DNA of 64,000 bases from Adiantum capillus-veneris (GCA_014529385.2 CM043950.1:80862343-80926342); one strand, 5' to 3'. Counted from the first letter of the stretch, positions 47,401 through 59,439 are shown. Made by a program: numbers and translations. The notes: generated by a model from the sequence alone, not told the origin.

Positions 47401-49803
47401 AAGTACATGGCACGGTTTATTCCATTGTCTTCGCAACTTCTTTATCCATTACAGCAAGTGGCAAAGCATGATTCATTGCAATGGGATGACAAGTGTGAAG
47501 AAGTGTTTCAAGAGGTGAAAGAGGTGTTAGGGGGGTTGTCAGCCATGCAGGCTCCTGATTGGGAGAAAGTTTTTTATGTAAATCCATCAGTAGGGGATGA
47601 TGCCATTGGAGCCATGCTATTGCAAAAGGAGAAGGGCGGCCATTATATGAGGCCAGTGTATTGTGCAAGCCGAGTGAAGTTGGTAGCGGAGAGAAAGTTA
47701 TCGGAAGTAGAGCTAGTGATGGCCAGTGTAATATTTGCTTGTCGATGATTTCGTCATTACTTGCTACCACGGCCTTTTGTTTTCTTGACGAGTTATGAAT
47801 TTTTGCCATAGTTAATTAATGGTATTAACATGTCAAATGTGGTGAAGAAATGGGTGATTGAGCTGCAAGAGTTTGAGTTCTCTTTTCTAGTGGAAGATAG
47901 TACAAGGGCTACCCTAGCTGATTTGTTGACGTACAAGGAGAATCCCCTTATTGTTAAGGAAGAGGTGGTGAGAAAGGTAGTTGAAGAAGTGCCATAGATC
48001 AGCAATGCACATGTGTTGTTCTTTGATGTTTCATACAGAAAGAGCCACGATGCAGCTTCAGGGGGTATAGCACTTTATGATCCAGAGAGGAAGCTAGTAT
48101 GCAAGAGAGGGTTCAAATTGGATGCGCATAGTAACAATGAGGCTGAATATGCTACATTGGAAGCCGGATTACACATTTGTTTGAAGCATGGGGTTCGAAG
48201 GTTGAGCATAAAAGGTGATGCCTTGTTAGTGGTGAAGCAAGTGCTAGGTGTGTGGAAGAGCAAGAACACCTCATTGAAGGAAATGTGCTTCAGAATTAAA
48301 GGCCTGTTAAAAAAGTTTGAAGCATGGAGCATCAGACACATTGAACGTGCTCTAAATGGAGAGGCACATGAAGCAGCTCAAGGCATGATTGGGGAGCTAT
48401 TTGTGTTGAGGACCAATTTACCTCTTTATCATGGCCGGGAAAGTTTGGCTCAAGAAGAGGATTTTTTGCTAACAGGAATCATTCCAAAGGAGATTCAGAA
48501 GTCTAAGAAGTATGGCTTTGTGCGTAGAGCATACAGGTACAAATTGATTGGTGATGTCTTATACATGAAAGGGGCTGATCTCGTGTTGAGACGTGTACCT
48601 TGGCGGGAGGAGCTTTACAGAGTGTTGGAAGAGAATCATGAAGGCGCATGTGCTGGCCATTTTGCTCTAAAGATCACCTTGCATAAGATTTTGCAAGAGG
48701 GGTATGTATGGCCTAGTTTGCACAAGGATGTTCACCATTGGTGTAGGTCTTGCAATAGGTGTCAAGCATTTGGGAAGAGAGTGTTGAAGCCAGAGCTACG
48801 AAAAACCATTATGGTGTTTGATGTGTTTGAAAAGTGGGGGATTGATGCAATAGGCCCGTTACCTATCACAAGCAGGGGCAAAAGCTATATTTTGACGGCA
48901 GTGGACTATCTTTCTAGATGGGCAGAGGCTATAGCAGTAAAACAGATCACTGCAAAGGATGTGGCAAAATTTGTGTATGATGAAATATGTTGCAAGTTTG
49001 GGGTACCATTAGAGCTACTTCCAGATAAGGGGCCAGGATTTAGAGCTAAACTGCTAGACTTCTTATGCACAAAGATGAAGATTAGGCACCAGCATACCAC
49101 TCCTTATTACCCACAGTGTAATGGCTTAAATGAAAGATTCAATGGTGAGTTGGTACAGATTCTTTCGAAAGTGACAGAGCACCAAGGAAAGAATTGGGAT
49201 TTGGAATTGCCTAGTGCATTATGGGCTTACCGTACTTTGGTGAAGACAGGTACAGGGTTTACTCCATTTCATTTGGTGTATGGAAAGGAAGCACTATTGC
49301 CTGTGGAGGTAGAGTTGCCTGCGGTCAAGATGTTAGAGAAGTTGCTTGGGCCGCCTAGTGATGCATTCAAAGAGAGGCTCTTGCAGTTACAAGAGGTCCA
49401 GTTGGATAGGATGAGCGCATTGGAGCATTATGGGCAGATGCAGGATAAGGCTTTGGCAAAGATAAATGAAAATGTCAAAAGTAAGGGTATCAAGAAACAT
49501 GACTTGGTTTTGGACTACAACAGTAAGCTGGACAACACCTTCCAAAAGAAGTTTCAAATTAAGTGGGAAGGCCCTTTCAAGGTAGTGGAGTGTTTTCCAA
49601 ATGGCACATATCAGCTGGCTAACCTGGATGGTGTTCTACATAATTCAAGGGTAAATGGGTTGCGTCTTAAATTGTATCATGCTAGATTGATGATGGTGGA
49701 GCAAGATGAGTTGTCTGTGGAGCAAGCAATGTTGGTGAAGGATGAGGAGACCTGTGATGCGGTGAGTCTCATATCTCTCTTTGCTGCTGCTGATCATGAA
49801 TGA
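44452..49803 (+). pseudogene. element B gag-pol polyprotein (single frame, five nonsense codons)
   Basis: The start is ATG 44452 (GCCATGG). In one frame: Gag (to about 45300); zinc knuckle 45315-45357; protease with the active site changed to D-R-R (45946-45954, D-G-G in A) and LGRPWL; RT with F-M-D-D (47149-47157 region); gypsy RNase H (to about 47770); a second, archaeal-like RNase H (about 48010-48380: FFDVSYRKS, NNEAEYATLEAGL, KGDALLVVKQ); and integrase with HHCC (about 48650-48770) and catalytic Asp 48844-48846, Asp 49024-49026, Glu 49132-49134 (D-35-E spacing). Stops: TAG 44797-44799, TAG 45094-45096, TGA 47746-47748, TAG 47809-47811, TAG 47995-47997. Four of the five are C-to-T changes relative to A (CAG or CGA). 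There is no frameshift over 5.3 kb. Confidence 0.95.
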
Positions 49804-49810
49804 CCTAGCA

Positions 49811-49831
49811 GGCTAGGGGATGGGCAAATTA
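49811..49831 (+). other. purine-rich tract before the B 3' LTR
   Basis: GGCTAGGGGATGGGCAAATTA directly precedes TGTCAGGAG. The AGGGGATGGG core is the probable polypurine primer, separated from the LTR by CAAATTA. Confidence 0.6.
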
Positions 49832-50982
49832 TGTCAGGAGTTTTTTGAAGCAAGGGATTGCGCATATGTACATACACATGCATGGTGCATCGAATAAAGG
49901 ATTGCCCAATTTCCATAGCCAGGTGGTTACGTGGGGCCCACATGTGTACAGGTAGGACAGCATGTACATAGTGTAGGGATTTTCACTATTATATATACTA
50001 GTGTGTTTTTTCTACAATAAGGAGGAGTTGGTAGCACATCAAACTTCTCGAGGAAGCTATCCACGGGCCGACGACGTGAGGTCAGCAGGTGCGTCAGATG
50101 GCATCTAGTGGCGTCAGGAGGGCGAACGAGGTCAATATTTGCACGCGGATGAGGACGGACCCAACGTGGGTGTTTTCTTGTGAGAGTTATGAAGAAAGGT
50201 CATCATTAGGACAACTTTTTGGGGCCACTTCACGTGGTGGCGAGATGCATTATTGGAAAAAATTTGAGTGCCAGGTGTGCGAATGCTGCAAAAAGGTGAC
50301 AACTATGCACTGCGAGGTCAGTTTTTGGCCTGTTCGGGGTCCGTTTGAGGTCATCTAAAAGACCAAGGGTGCCCAAGTAATAAAGCTAAGTGTGGGAACT
50401 GAAAAAATAGAGAGAAGACCAGAAAAAACGTGGAGAAGAGAGGAGGAACAGCCGCAGGTGTGTTTTTGCTCATTTTGGAGCCTGTTTTGGCCGTAAACTG
50501 CTCATCCGAGGTCGGATTTGAGCACTTTGACATTGTAGATTGGGGTTTTGGGTCGTTCCGGACGCGATGGCGCTGTCCATTTTGCCAAATTCCTCACTCT
50601 TTTTCTGCTGTTTTTCTGTGTAATCTTCTCCGGTGAGTGAAGCTTCTTCTCCAATTTGTGATTGTATCTGGTATCTTTTACCCATATTGTGTGAGCTGTT
50701 TGCCCCATTGGTGTTGGCCCAAGATCATTTGTATCTAAACATCAGAAGTTCTCCTCTTTTGAGCTGATCAGTTTTTGTGTGTGTGTGTGTGTGTGTGTGT
50801 CTCTGTGTGGAGTGGGCAAGTGGATAGTCTCTCTTCTCTCACTCCAGAGGTGTGTTCCTTGTCTCGGACAGGTGTGTTGTGTAAGCCAAGTGGTGCCCCA
50901 TAGTGTGTGTGTGTGTGTATCTTCCCAAGAGTGTGTGTCGGGTCGTTATAGAGGCGTTGTGTGTGTTTTCATCTCGCTCACA
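49832..50982 (+). repeat. 3' LTR of element B (1151 bp)
   Basis: Homologous to 42264-43398 with scattered substitutions and small indels. It ends CGCTCACA at 50982 and then abuts unrelated sequence. Confidence 0.96.
50098..50358 (+). CDS. Cys-rich LTR ORF, B 3' LTR copy
   Basis: Same 86-codon frame from ATG 50098, ending FWPVRGPFEVI as in A. Open in this copy as well. Confidence 0.28.
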   Translation: MASSGVRRANEVNICTRMRTDPTWVFSCESYEERSSLGQLFGATSRGGEMHYWKKFECQVCECCKKVTTMHCEVSFWPVRGPFEVI

Positions 50983-51870
50983 AAGGCAACACATATTTGC
51001 ATGGCGATGGAGAGGGGGAATGAGGTCCCCACCCGACACACAACGGAAAGCCTCCCTACAGCTCAGGGTATCCACAACACCCCTAACCTTTCAAGTAACA
51101 CCTTCAAATTGGCTAATTTTCACTAACAGAGTCACCTTGGCACACAGAACAACTATCTCCTACCCATCAGAAACACCTTTCAGCACAAATGCACCCACAC
51201 TACGCAACTCACCCTTTCTGGCTCACAAAACACCCCAATTATGCCCTCTTGGTAACATGCTTCAAGCTGCAGGCATATCCTTCTGCAAGCATTGGCAAGT
51301 ACACAAAGAGTGAGAGAAAAGGAGGGGAATGGGGAGAAGCAACATGAGAAAGAGGGGCAAAGGCTTAGTAGTATTGCATACAGATGTATTACAACCTACT
51401 CTGCAGCTCCAATAGAAAGCTTCCAATACACAGACTTGCAAGCCTTCAACAACTCTCTCTGAAAAAAAAGCCATTAAAAATTCACTTCAATTCCCTTTTA
51501 TAGGGCTTGGCTAAGGCTAAAAAGAAAAAAAAGGAGCTATCTTGCTCGTGCAATCAATTGAAGCCCATATTAGTATTTTTTGTTGCATGGTTAGCACTTG
51601 GTACACTTGATTTTTTTTGGTAACTCTTGCATGGTGCACAACTTGCTTGGAACTGCACTCTAGGTCGTCCGGATTGCTCTTTGGCATACGACTCCCTCAT
51701 TGGGCGGGCTCTTTGAACTTACTCCCTCTCTCTCTCTTCCACTTGCTAGTTGTGGCATGAGAAACCTCTCTTGGCTCATTTTTGACTGGCCTTGGGTCCT
51801 TCTCTCTCTCTAGCTCACTTTCTCATGCCGCGGGACCCCTCCCCTATACGAGCAATAGCGACATCGCTAT

Positions 51871-51907
<37 letters not shown>

Positions 51908-53080
51908 TTTACTTTGTCTTCAAAAGGGGGTTGGCGCGTGGGGCACCGCCCTTAGCCATGCCATGTCATCACTATGCCACCACCCGCAGGCACCAACGAG
52001 CACCACCAACTGCACTAGCACACCACCAGTGCACCCAAAATTGATGGGCTTCCATCTCTGAGCACCACCAATGTAGCACACGTAGGGCCCCACCAGAGTG
52101 CCATAGCCTAGCTAAAGGGAGACCTCCTCTCATGGGCTTACATCTGCAATGGGCTGACACCCCTGATCGTATACCCCTGACATCCGCCTGCAACTCTCGC
52201 ATATGGGAAAATATGTGTCCACATGGCAGCTTCTGGCTCACCAAGCCTTTGAAAAAATTCAGAAACACTCTTATAGAAACCCCCATGCAATCCAACTTTT
52301 TCCCACCGCTTGTCCTGCGTGCCAATTAGCACCTAGTGATTTGATTGTCGAGCCAAAAACCTCGGCCACTAGCCCATTGTGCCCGCTCCGATTTCATCCG
52401 ACCTTGCCGCACTTCAAAGCTCCCCGAGCCCCCGAACCGAGGCTGTCAAAATGTGAACTTTCATCTGCAATCAACTCCGAGCAAATGCACCCAACCTTTC
52501 AATTGTTGTAACTTTCTGCTCTGGGCTCCATTTGACAAGCAGTCAAATCCTGCTAACTCCACGCACTACATAGCACCTTCTCAAACCCTATTGAAACCCA
52601 AAAAAATCCATATGACACAACTCTCTATGTGGTCAGGTGGGCACCAACCTAGCCCCCGCCAAAACTTCAAATGGACATAAACTGCAATCCATATCTCGGA
52701 TCTACAATCTAAAAAGATGGGTAGGCTCCATAAATCAACCACTATGCACTGTACGCTGACATCCACTTGGGCCACCTATCCCCAACTGCCCTGTCTGGAA
52801 AGAATCTGCAACACACAATACCTTCAAACTTCAATATCTTGGGCTCCATAGCTTGGTTTGATGAGATGTTTGGACCTGCTCATTTAGCACTTCAAGCTCT
52901 AAATTCTTGGACACAAAGACTAGCCCTTGAGCCTCCTTCACTTGTTCCCCAAATTAGCCCCTTCTGGAGCCTTTCTTGGCCTATAAACCACATCAGCCAT
53001 ACATTTACACTGCTACCTGTCAGTCCATGATCTTACTAGTTGCTCAAGCCCTTTGCCATGCTTTTGCTAGCCTACATACA
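50983..53080 (-). repeat. 3' LTR of element C (about 2.1 kb, outer end uncertain)
   Basis: Begins TGTATGTAGGC right after the purine tract. A TATA box, CTATAAAAGGG, lies at about 51496-51502 on the minus strand, giving a long U3. No second LTR copy is in the window, so the end at B is only the limit of what remains. Confidence 0.5.
51873..51905. repeat. poly-G run
   Basis: About 33 consecutive G residues inside the C LTR. It is a likely G-quadruplex and assembly-sensitive tract. Confidence 0.95.
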
Positions 53081-53090
53081 CCTACCCCCT
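53081..53090 (-). other. polypurine tract of element C
   Basis: AGGGGGTAGG on the minus strand, immediately before TGTATGTAGG. Confidence 0.55.
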
Positions 53091-53221
53091 AGTTGAGAAT
53101 TTATGCTCAACCACATAAGAGCTTTATTCCACTACAAACTGCAAACATGGAGCACACTATGAGAAAACCCAAAAAAAACTCAATTGTATGTACATAGTTT
53201 TATTTCTAGCATATGAGAAGC

Positions 53222-56200
53222 CTGATTAGTTTGGTTTCCCAAGCCCCTCCATTAGAACCTGATGCATTGTTGGCACCAACTCCCTTTCAAAATAGAGCTT
53301 GAGACGCACGCCATTAACCTTGTTCTTGAGAAACCGACCATCCATCCTCATCAATGTGTAGGTGCCATTGGGAAAAGCTTGATGGACCTTATAAGGCCCT
53401 ATCCACTTATTTTTGAATTTGTTCTAAAATGTGAAGTCAAGATAGGTCTTGTACTTCATCACTAGATCTCTATCATCTTTGTTGGTAAATGCCAGTTGAA
53501 CTTTGCTACTCATTTCTCTTGCTGCTTCACATAAAAGTCTATTGCTGCCTCATGATCCATTTTCAAAGTTTCAAGACTTTTAATCTTATCCTGTAAAACA
53601 TGTTGATGAGCTTTATCAATCCTCCACAAACCTTTGAGCATCCCTAACTGCACATGTACGGGTAATGTTGCTTCCATGCCATAGACCAACTCATAAGGAG
53701 TAAAGTTGGTAGCCACCTTGTACAAAGTGTTGTAAGCCCACAAACATTTGTCAAGGTTAGATTCCCACCCTTCAACCTGCTGGTAGATGTACTTAGAAAG
53801 CATCTTGACTATCTGTCCATTGGAACTTTCAACCAAACGATTGCACTGTGGATGGTATGGAGATGAAAATCGATGTTGAATCCCCAACTTTTCTACTAGG
53901 GCACTTACCAACTTACTTATGAACCCTTGCCCTCAATCAGATATAAGCACCCAAGGTACTCCAAAACGACAGTATATACAATCAAAAACAAACCGGGCAA
54001 CAGTATGTTCATTTACCTCTTTTACCGCTTTAGCCTCAACCCACATAGAGGTAGTTTATGACCACCAAAACATCCTTTTTACCGCTAGCTGACTTGGGAA
54101 ATGGACCAACAACATCCAAACCCCACTTTTCAAAAGCGTCCTGTGCTATGATATCCCCTTGCTATTGGGCTACCAGTCATCTTTCACCCATTAGTTGGCA
54201 CTGATGGCACGTCTTGCACCATTAGTGTACATCTTGCACAACAGAAGGCCACCAAAACCCACTTCTTAAAATACAAAACAAGACCTGATCCTTTACCTTG
54301 ATGTCCACTCTCTTCATGGCACTGCTCCAATACCATACCTATCTCCTCCTTGTAAAGGATTTGACATAGCATCCCATCTCGATCGTGCATCATAAGACCT
54401 TCACCTACCAGAGTGAAATTTCAAGATCTTTGATCAATTATCCTCTTTTGTAGCTTGGAAAGCCCTTCAAAAAATTGACCCATACTCAAGAAATCATCAA
54501 TGTCTTTTAAGGTCCCTCTACCTGCATAAGTAGCCGGTGCCACATACAAACTCAACACATGAGTTTGAACACGACTGCTAGCCAACCGATCTGCTTCCTA
54601 GTTCAGTTCCCTTCTCACATGTTTGAACCGCACCTCTTCAAAAAACTTCAACAGCTTCTTTATAGAGAAAAACCAATTCTTGAGAGAAGCCCTCTTTACC
54701 TGCCATTGGCCCAAAAGTTGTTTGATAACCAACAAAGCATCACCTTTCACTACTAACCTTGATATGCCAAATTCAATACACTACTTTAGACCCAGATGTA
54801 AAGTAAGATACTTCGCCTCATTGTTGGTATGCACCTTTTCCAAGTCGTAAGCTTTTTAAAAAATGACAGTGCCGTGTGGATCTTGAATGACCACACCTCC
54901 ACCTCCTTTTTGTGTTACCCTTCTGTAAGCGCCATCAAACCACATAGTGAAGGCTCCCTCCAAGTCTGGCTCCTCTTTGTCTTCCTCTCGCACTACCCTT
55001 GGATAAGTCAGTAATTCAATCTCTTTGTTGACTAGGATATCCGCCAAATGAGACCGACTTGTGTGATCCACTTTGAACTTGAACTCAAACTCCTAAAGCT
55101 TTATCACCCATTTCATGATTCGCTTCCCTGGCTTCAAGTGTAGCACCAATTCAGGCAAAAGATTATTAGCCATCAGCACATAAAACTTACGAACGATCAA
55201 ATACACTTTGAACTTCTTGCAGTCAAAGACTAAAGCCATCACCGACTATTCCGCTTTCGTATAAGTAGTCTCTCCTGGACTAATTACCTTGATTTATAAG
55301 TAAATAGGCTTATAACTTCTCCCCACCTTTTGTAGCAGCACTGCTCCAATGGCCACCGTACCCACCATCATAGCAATATAGAAGTCATCCTCTTGGTTGG
55401 GAGGGAACATTGTAGGTAGCTAACATAGAATACCTTTCACTTTGTCAAATGCTACTTGAGCTTCCTCATCCCATTGAAATGCGTGCACCTGTTGAGCCCT
55501 TTTTGAAGAAGGTAAACATACTGAGACAACATCCAAAAGAAACAGGATAAATACTTTTATGCAGGACTGATGCCAACCTTGTCGCACTGATTGGAGGCTC
55601 CATGAGAACCAATGCCTTCACCTTCTCTGGATCAGCTTCTATTCCATTCTGTGATACCACATGGCCTAACAGATGAGCCCTTGGTTGTGCCAATTTGCAC
55701 TTCTTTGGGTCCAACTACCCTCCTTATGCATCTAGCCTTTGAAAGCACAGACTCAGCTTGGACAAATGTTCCTCCCTAGAACTATAACAGCCAATATCAT
55801 CCATAAAAACCCTGATGAACTTACCCAAGTATGGCCTGAACACATTGTTCATCCAGTCTTCAAAGGTAGCATACGCATTCACCGGTCCAAAAGGCATCCT
55901 GTGATAGGCAAAACACCCCCATGGAGAGATGAAGGTAGTCTTCATCTGATCCTCCAAAGCAATACCAATCTTAAAATACCCTGAAAAACCATCCATGATA
56001 GAATAATGTTCGTGCCTGGAAACCTGATTTAGAATCTCATCCTGAAATGGCAGAGTGTAGTGATTCCGCTTACTTGCAGCATTCAAGGGCTTATAGTCTA
56101 CAAATACCTGCCATTGTCCATTCTTCTTTGGAGTAATGACAACAGGAGAAACCCACTCAGACTCTTTCACTGGATATATGATACCTACCTCAAGCAACTT

Positions 56201-56387
56201 GTTAATCTCCTGTCATAGAGATTCCTTTCGAATATCCCCCAGCCTCCTTAGCTTTTGTGCTTTTGGCATGTATACGTCTTTAACTAGGATCCGATGCTCC
56301 ACTGCTTTAGCTCCTCTAAAATCTTTATTCTCCATCACAAATAAGTCGGGATAGGATGCACATAGTGTGACCATATACATGTGGTAG
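53222..56387 (-). pseudogene. element C pol remnant
   Basis: RT: VSPVVITPKKNGQW, YKPLNAASKRN, MDGFSGYFKI and RVFMDDIGCYSS (F-M-D-D about 55800) in 56197-55724. RT-associated RNase H is in pieces (55700-55090). The second RNase H shows MWFDGAYRR and GGGGVVIQD (about 54960-54870). Integrase: zinc-binding HHCC text near 54320-54190 and PYHPQCNRLVESSNGQ with catalytic Glu near 53820, then a C-terminal region to 53222 (NGVRLKL). There are numerous stops and frameshifts. At 56354-56387 the frame still reads PDLFVMENKDF, so homology is cut at the border with D rather than fading. Confidence 0.85.
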
Positions 56388-56593
56388 TGATGTGTGTGAA
56401 CACACTAGGACCACCGGGGCATTTTTTCCCTCTTTAGGAGGTTTTTTCCACCGTGCATTGTATATATGGCCATCACTCTAGGGCTATCTATCTTTCCATT
56501 ACACACTAAGTAATACACACTCATTTTGTGTGCCTTGAGCTTCCTTTGTCTTCTCCAAGCTATGTGCGTTTCTCTGCAACCCTAATTCCAACA
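56388..56593 (+). repeat. LTR of element D (about 206 bp)
   Basis: TGATGTGTGTGAACAC...CCAACA followed after two bases by the PBS. It contains a TATA-like TTGTATATATGG (about 56459-56470). There is no second copy to confirm the start. Confidence 0.65.
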
Positions 56594-56595
56594 AT

Positions 56596-56613
56596 TGGTA
56601 TCAGAGCAGGTTG
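56596..56613 (+). other. primer binding site of element D (initiator tRNA-Met)
   Basis: TGGTATCAGAGCAGGTTG begins with the canonical plant tRNA-iMet complement TGGTATCAGAGC. Confidence 0.95.
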
Positions 56614-57133
56614 CATCCTCCCGCGCTTAGTCCCCAGCTGCTCCAGCACACGCCTGCTCACTTTCTCCGATTTCAATGAGGTTTGGTGAGCGTCGCATGT
56701 AAGGACATGGGTCCTATGGGCAAGGCCACCGGCATCGCCGGACAGTGTGTACGCTAGGGAGAGGCTATAAGATAGCATGGTTGAGTGGAGACTAGCACAC
56801 GCATTACCACCACCCTTACACTGGTATCCAAGCTACTTTTTGGGAGGAGGTGAAAAGCGGGTTGCATGTGTCTGCAATATTTTTTTTTCTCTTCCACGTT
56901 CTGCAGACATCGATGTCTCTATTGTGCAGCAAAAAGAAGGCAGGCACAGTCTTCTGTGCTAATAACACATGGGCTGACAACAAAAGCCGACCGCGACCAC
57001 CCCATCTACGCCCCGCACAACGAGTGATGAAGGCAGGCAACCAAGGAAAACTCGATCTACAACTTGACGATACCGAGGCTCCAAAAGCTTTCGTTGGCAC
57101 AGTTGGTTGCATGCGTAGGAAGTCCCGCTTAAC

Positions 57134-57206
57134 CCTTGCATGAAGGAGGGCTGAACCCACCCCATGAGGGTAAGAGGCCAACACTTTACCATCAAGCTAT
57201 TGACCC
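57134..57206 (-). repeat. tRNA-Lys-like sequence, probable SINE head
   Basis: On the minus strand TAGCTTGATGGTAAAG (A-box, 57199-57184), an anticodon-like CTCTTAC loop (CTT) and GGGTTCAGCCC (B-box, 57158-57148) occur with tRNA spacing. The order and bases follow plant tRNA-Lys (TAGCTCAGTTGGTAGAG...CTCTTAA...GGGTTCGAGCCC). The acceptor stem does not pair well, so it is not a working tRNA. A tRNA-derived SINE, with its body extending toward 56800, is the best reading. Confidence 0.6.
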
Positions 57207-57418
57207 TTGTTGTGTATAACAAGGAAAGATAGCATACTTGTGTTGAAAGGAAAACTAGAAGGAAAGGGAAAGCTTCAAACTTCAAGGAAGTAGCTTCACT
57301 TCAAGGAAGTAGCTTCACCCTTGTTGTGTATAACAAGGAAAGATAGCATACTTGTGTTGAAAGGAAAACTAGAAGGAAAGGGAAAGATTCAAACTTCAAG
57401 GAAGTAGCTTCACCCTTT
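57204..57418. repeat. two-copy tandem duplication, period 114 bp
   Basis: CCCTTGTTGTGTATAACAAGG starts at 57204 and 57318, and the next ~90 bp are nearly identical. A 19-bp piece, CTTCAAGGAAGTAGCTTCA, is itself tandem at 57281-57318. Confidence 0.95.
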
Positions 57419-57698
57419 CTTTTCACTTCTTGGAAGAAGGCAAGTTTTCCTCAAAAAAAAAAAAAAACCTCAAAGAGGTAGCTTCAAAGTGAACAAAAGC
57501 CTTTACAAAAATGACGGGTTTTTGTGAAGAATCATCAAACGTGTTCTTACAACAAACGACAAGTGAAGCACTCAAATTCCTGCAAGGTGAGGTTCGCATG
57601 CAACGCAAATCGTGGAGCATACAAAACACAAAGACTTCAATTTCTCAAGGTACAAGTTGTCATTTTTTTCTCTCTCTGTTCATTAGTGTGTGTTTACC

Positions 57699-58826
57699 AT
57701 GGCCAGTGAGGATATCCCACCTACACACACGTTTGATTTTGAGCACAAAGATCAAAATTAGGGCACCATGGGTGCTGCTACCTGACACTAATATGCATGA
57801 TGATGATGATGTAGGAGATCATGGGCTTGTAGATATGGCTTCTTTCAAGACTTTGTAACATCACCAAAGCATACTTGAAAGCAACCTCTCTGTACTCAAT
57901 GCAAATGTTACCAATGTTACGGAGTTATTTGTGAAATTTATGAATTCACAAATGACTCAAGGAGCCACAAGTGGCACGGTCCAAGGAAACCAAGCTCGCA
58001 TGACTCAAGGATTCCAAGAGACAAGTGTTGCAGAAGAAGCAAAAGGTAGCAATGCATTACTTAAGAATGTCACCATTCCTGAGTTTCACGGGGAAGAGCG
58101 TGATCGCAACAAGTATGTGATCAATAAGTTCTTACACAAATGGAGTGATATTCATAGATTGAGACACACCCCGGATATAAAGACGGCTGTGGAAACAATT
58201 CTATCTCTTAAGGCAAGGCCTATAAGTGGTGGATGACATTTCAAATAGATGCTCGTCCTCCGTCTTGGGCTATGTTTCAAGCTTTTTTCTCCAAAGAGTT
58301 TTTGGACTCCAATGAAGCAGATAAGAATTGGTTAGCATGGGATGCATGTCGCATGTCTGACCTTTCTCTCATAGAGTACCTTTTGAAGTATCGGGAAATC
58401 ATATTAAAACTAGAAGGTCTAGATGAATTCCAAAAGATACAGGGTTTTAATACAGGTCTTGAGACTATAGTCTTCATGTCAATACTCAACATCCAAAAAC
58501 TTTGGAAGAAGCCATCAGTCATGCCCAAAGATATGATGATGGCCAAGAGAGTAAAGGAAATGTTCCCTACTCTAAGAATACTTTTGCTACGAGAAATGTG
58601 GCTAAGAGCCAATGGCGAGGTAGATCTCCAACATGTTCCAAGAGGAATAAGAGACAATCTACCTCTCCACACCCACAAGAGGCTAAGAATCCTAAGCAAT
58701 CACGAGATACTCCACGTGGGTCTCTTAGCACTGCTGATTTTGAGCGTGCAAAGAAACACAATTTGTGTTTTAGATGTCTTTCTTACCAACATAACAAGAA
58801 AGATTGTCCTCTTTTGCAAGGCAAAT
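57699..58826 (+). pseudogene. element D Gag
   Basis: From ATG 57699 (MASEDIPPTHTF), with stops at about 57758 and 57856, then a Gag core: VTIPEFHGEE, KFLHKWSDIHRL, TFQIDARPPSWAMFQAFFSKEFLD, SLIEYLLKYREIILKLEGL, in two frames (shift near 58210). After another shift near 58480 comes a Lys/Arg/Ser-rich stretch and the zinc knuckle CFRCLSYQHNKKDC (C-x2-C-x4-H-x4-C, about 58767-58808), ending at TAA 58826. Chromovirus-like Gag; broken. Confidence 0.82.
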
Positions 58827-58917
58827 AAAAGGCCATGCACAGGGTGCAGCGTCTCATGTTAGATTAATCTCCTAAATATTGTGATGTAGAGGTTCTTCAT
58901 ATGGAATAAAAGCACAA

Positions 58918-59330
58918 GTGTGTGTGTCTTCTTCAATGTGGCAGCCCACCTTTGGTCCCCATGATTTGATTCACATGCATGGCACTATTAACGGACAATG
59001 TGTTTGTATTTTAGTGGATGATGGTAAAACTCATTATTTCTTGAACTATAAGCTAGTCAAGAAATTGAAGCGTACACAGACTCCCTGCTCTCACAAGTAT
59101 GTGGTAGAGCAGATGTTTGGGAATGATAAAGAAGTATGGGACAGGGTAGTTTAAGGGATAGAGCTTATTGTTCAAGATCATACGATGACCCTTGAATTCC
59201 AAGTTATGAACATGGACCGTTCTGATGTAGTTTTAGGACGGGAGTGGCTGCATGGTTAAGGAAACACATTGCACACTAATTATGAACACAACTCCTTATC
59301 CTTTATGTACAATGGTAAACATGTGATTTT
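58918..59330 (+). pseudogene. element D protease remnant
   Basis: Frame: INGQCVCILVDDGKTHYFLN, with the catalytic loop decayed to D-D-G, a stop at 59152-59154, then SDVVLGREWLHG and another stop. The order matches gypsy retropepsins. Confidence 0.7.
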
Positions 59331-59439
59331 TCTTGGTGAGAAAAATATACCATGTGCACTATATGTACAGCCGAGCTTTCTATATTGCAGAAAGAAGATT
59401 TAATAGATGGTCTTTTTGTGTTACTGCTTGTCTCCTGAA

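Larger units (their letters stand above)
42264..50982 (+). mobile_element. Gypsy element B, full-length dual-RNase-H (Tat-like) copy
   Basis: 5' LTR 42264-43398, PBS 43405-43424, small ORF, gag-pol 44452-49803, purine tract, 3' LTR 49832-50982; 8.7 kb in all. Flanks GCACCG and AAGGCA do not match, so no target duplication is visible. It is nearly colinear with A over the shared part, in opposite orientation and about 33 kb away. The position of the second RNase H between the RT/RNase H and integrase places it with Tat-type gypsy elements. Five nonsense codons make it non-autonomous. Confidence 0.95.
50983..56387 (-). mobile_element. Element C: divergent dual-RNase-H gypsy, 5'-truncated
   Basis: Minus orientation: pol (56387-53222), PPT (53090-53081) and a long 3' LTR (53080 to about 50983). 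Domains follow the order RT, RNase H, second RNase H, integrase, as in B, but the sequence is strongly diverged. Gag and protease are absent because element D starts at 56388. The 3' LTR abuts the LTR of B. Confidence 0.8.

Noticed and set aside
57134-57206. Functional tRNA-Lys gene
   Set aside because: The acceptor stem does not pair and the T-arm is imperfect; a SINE head or pseudogene fits better.
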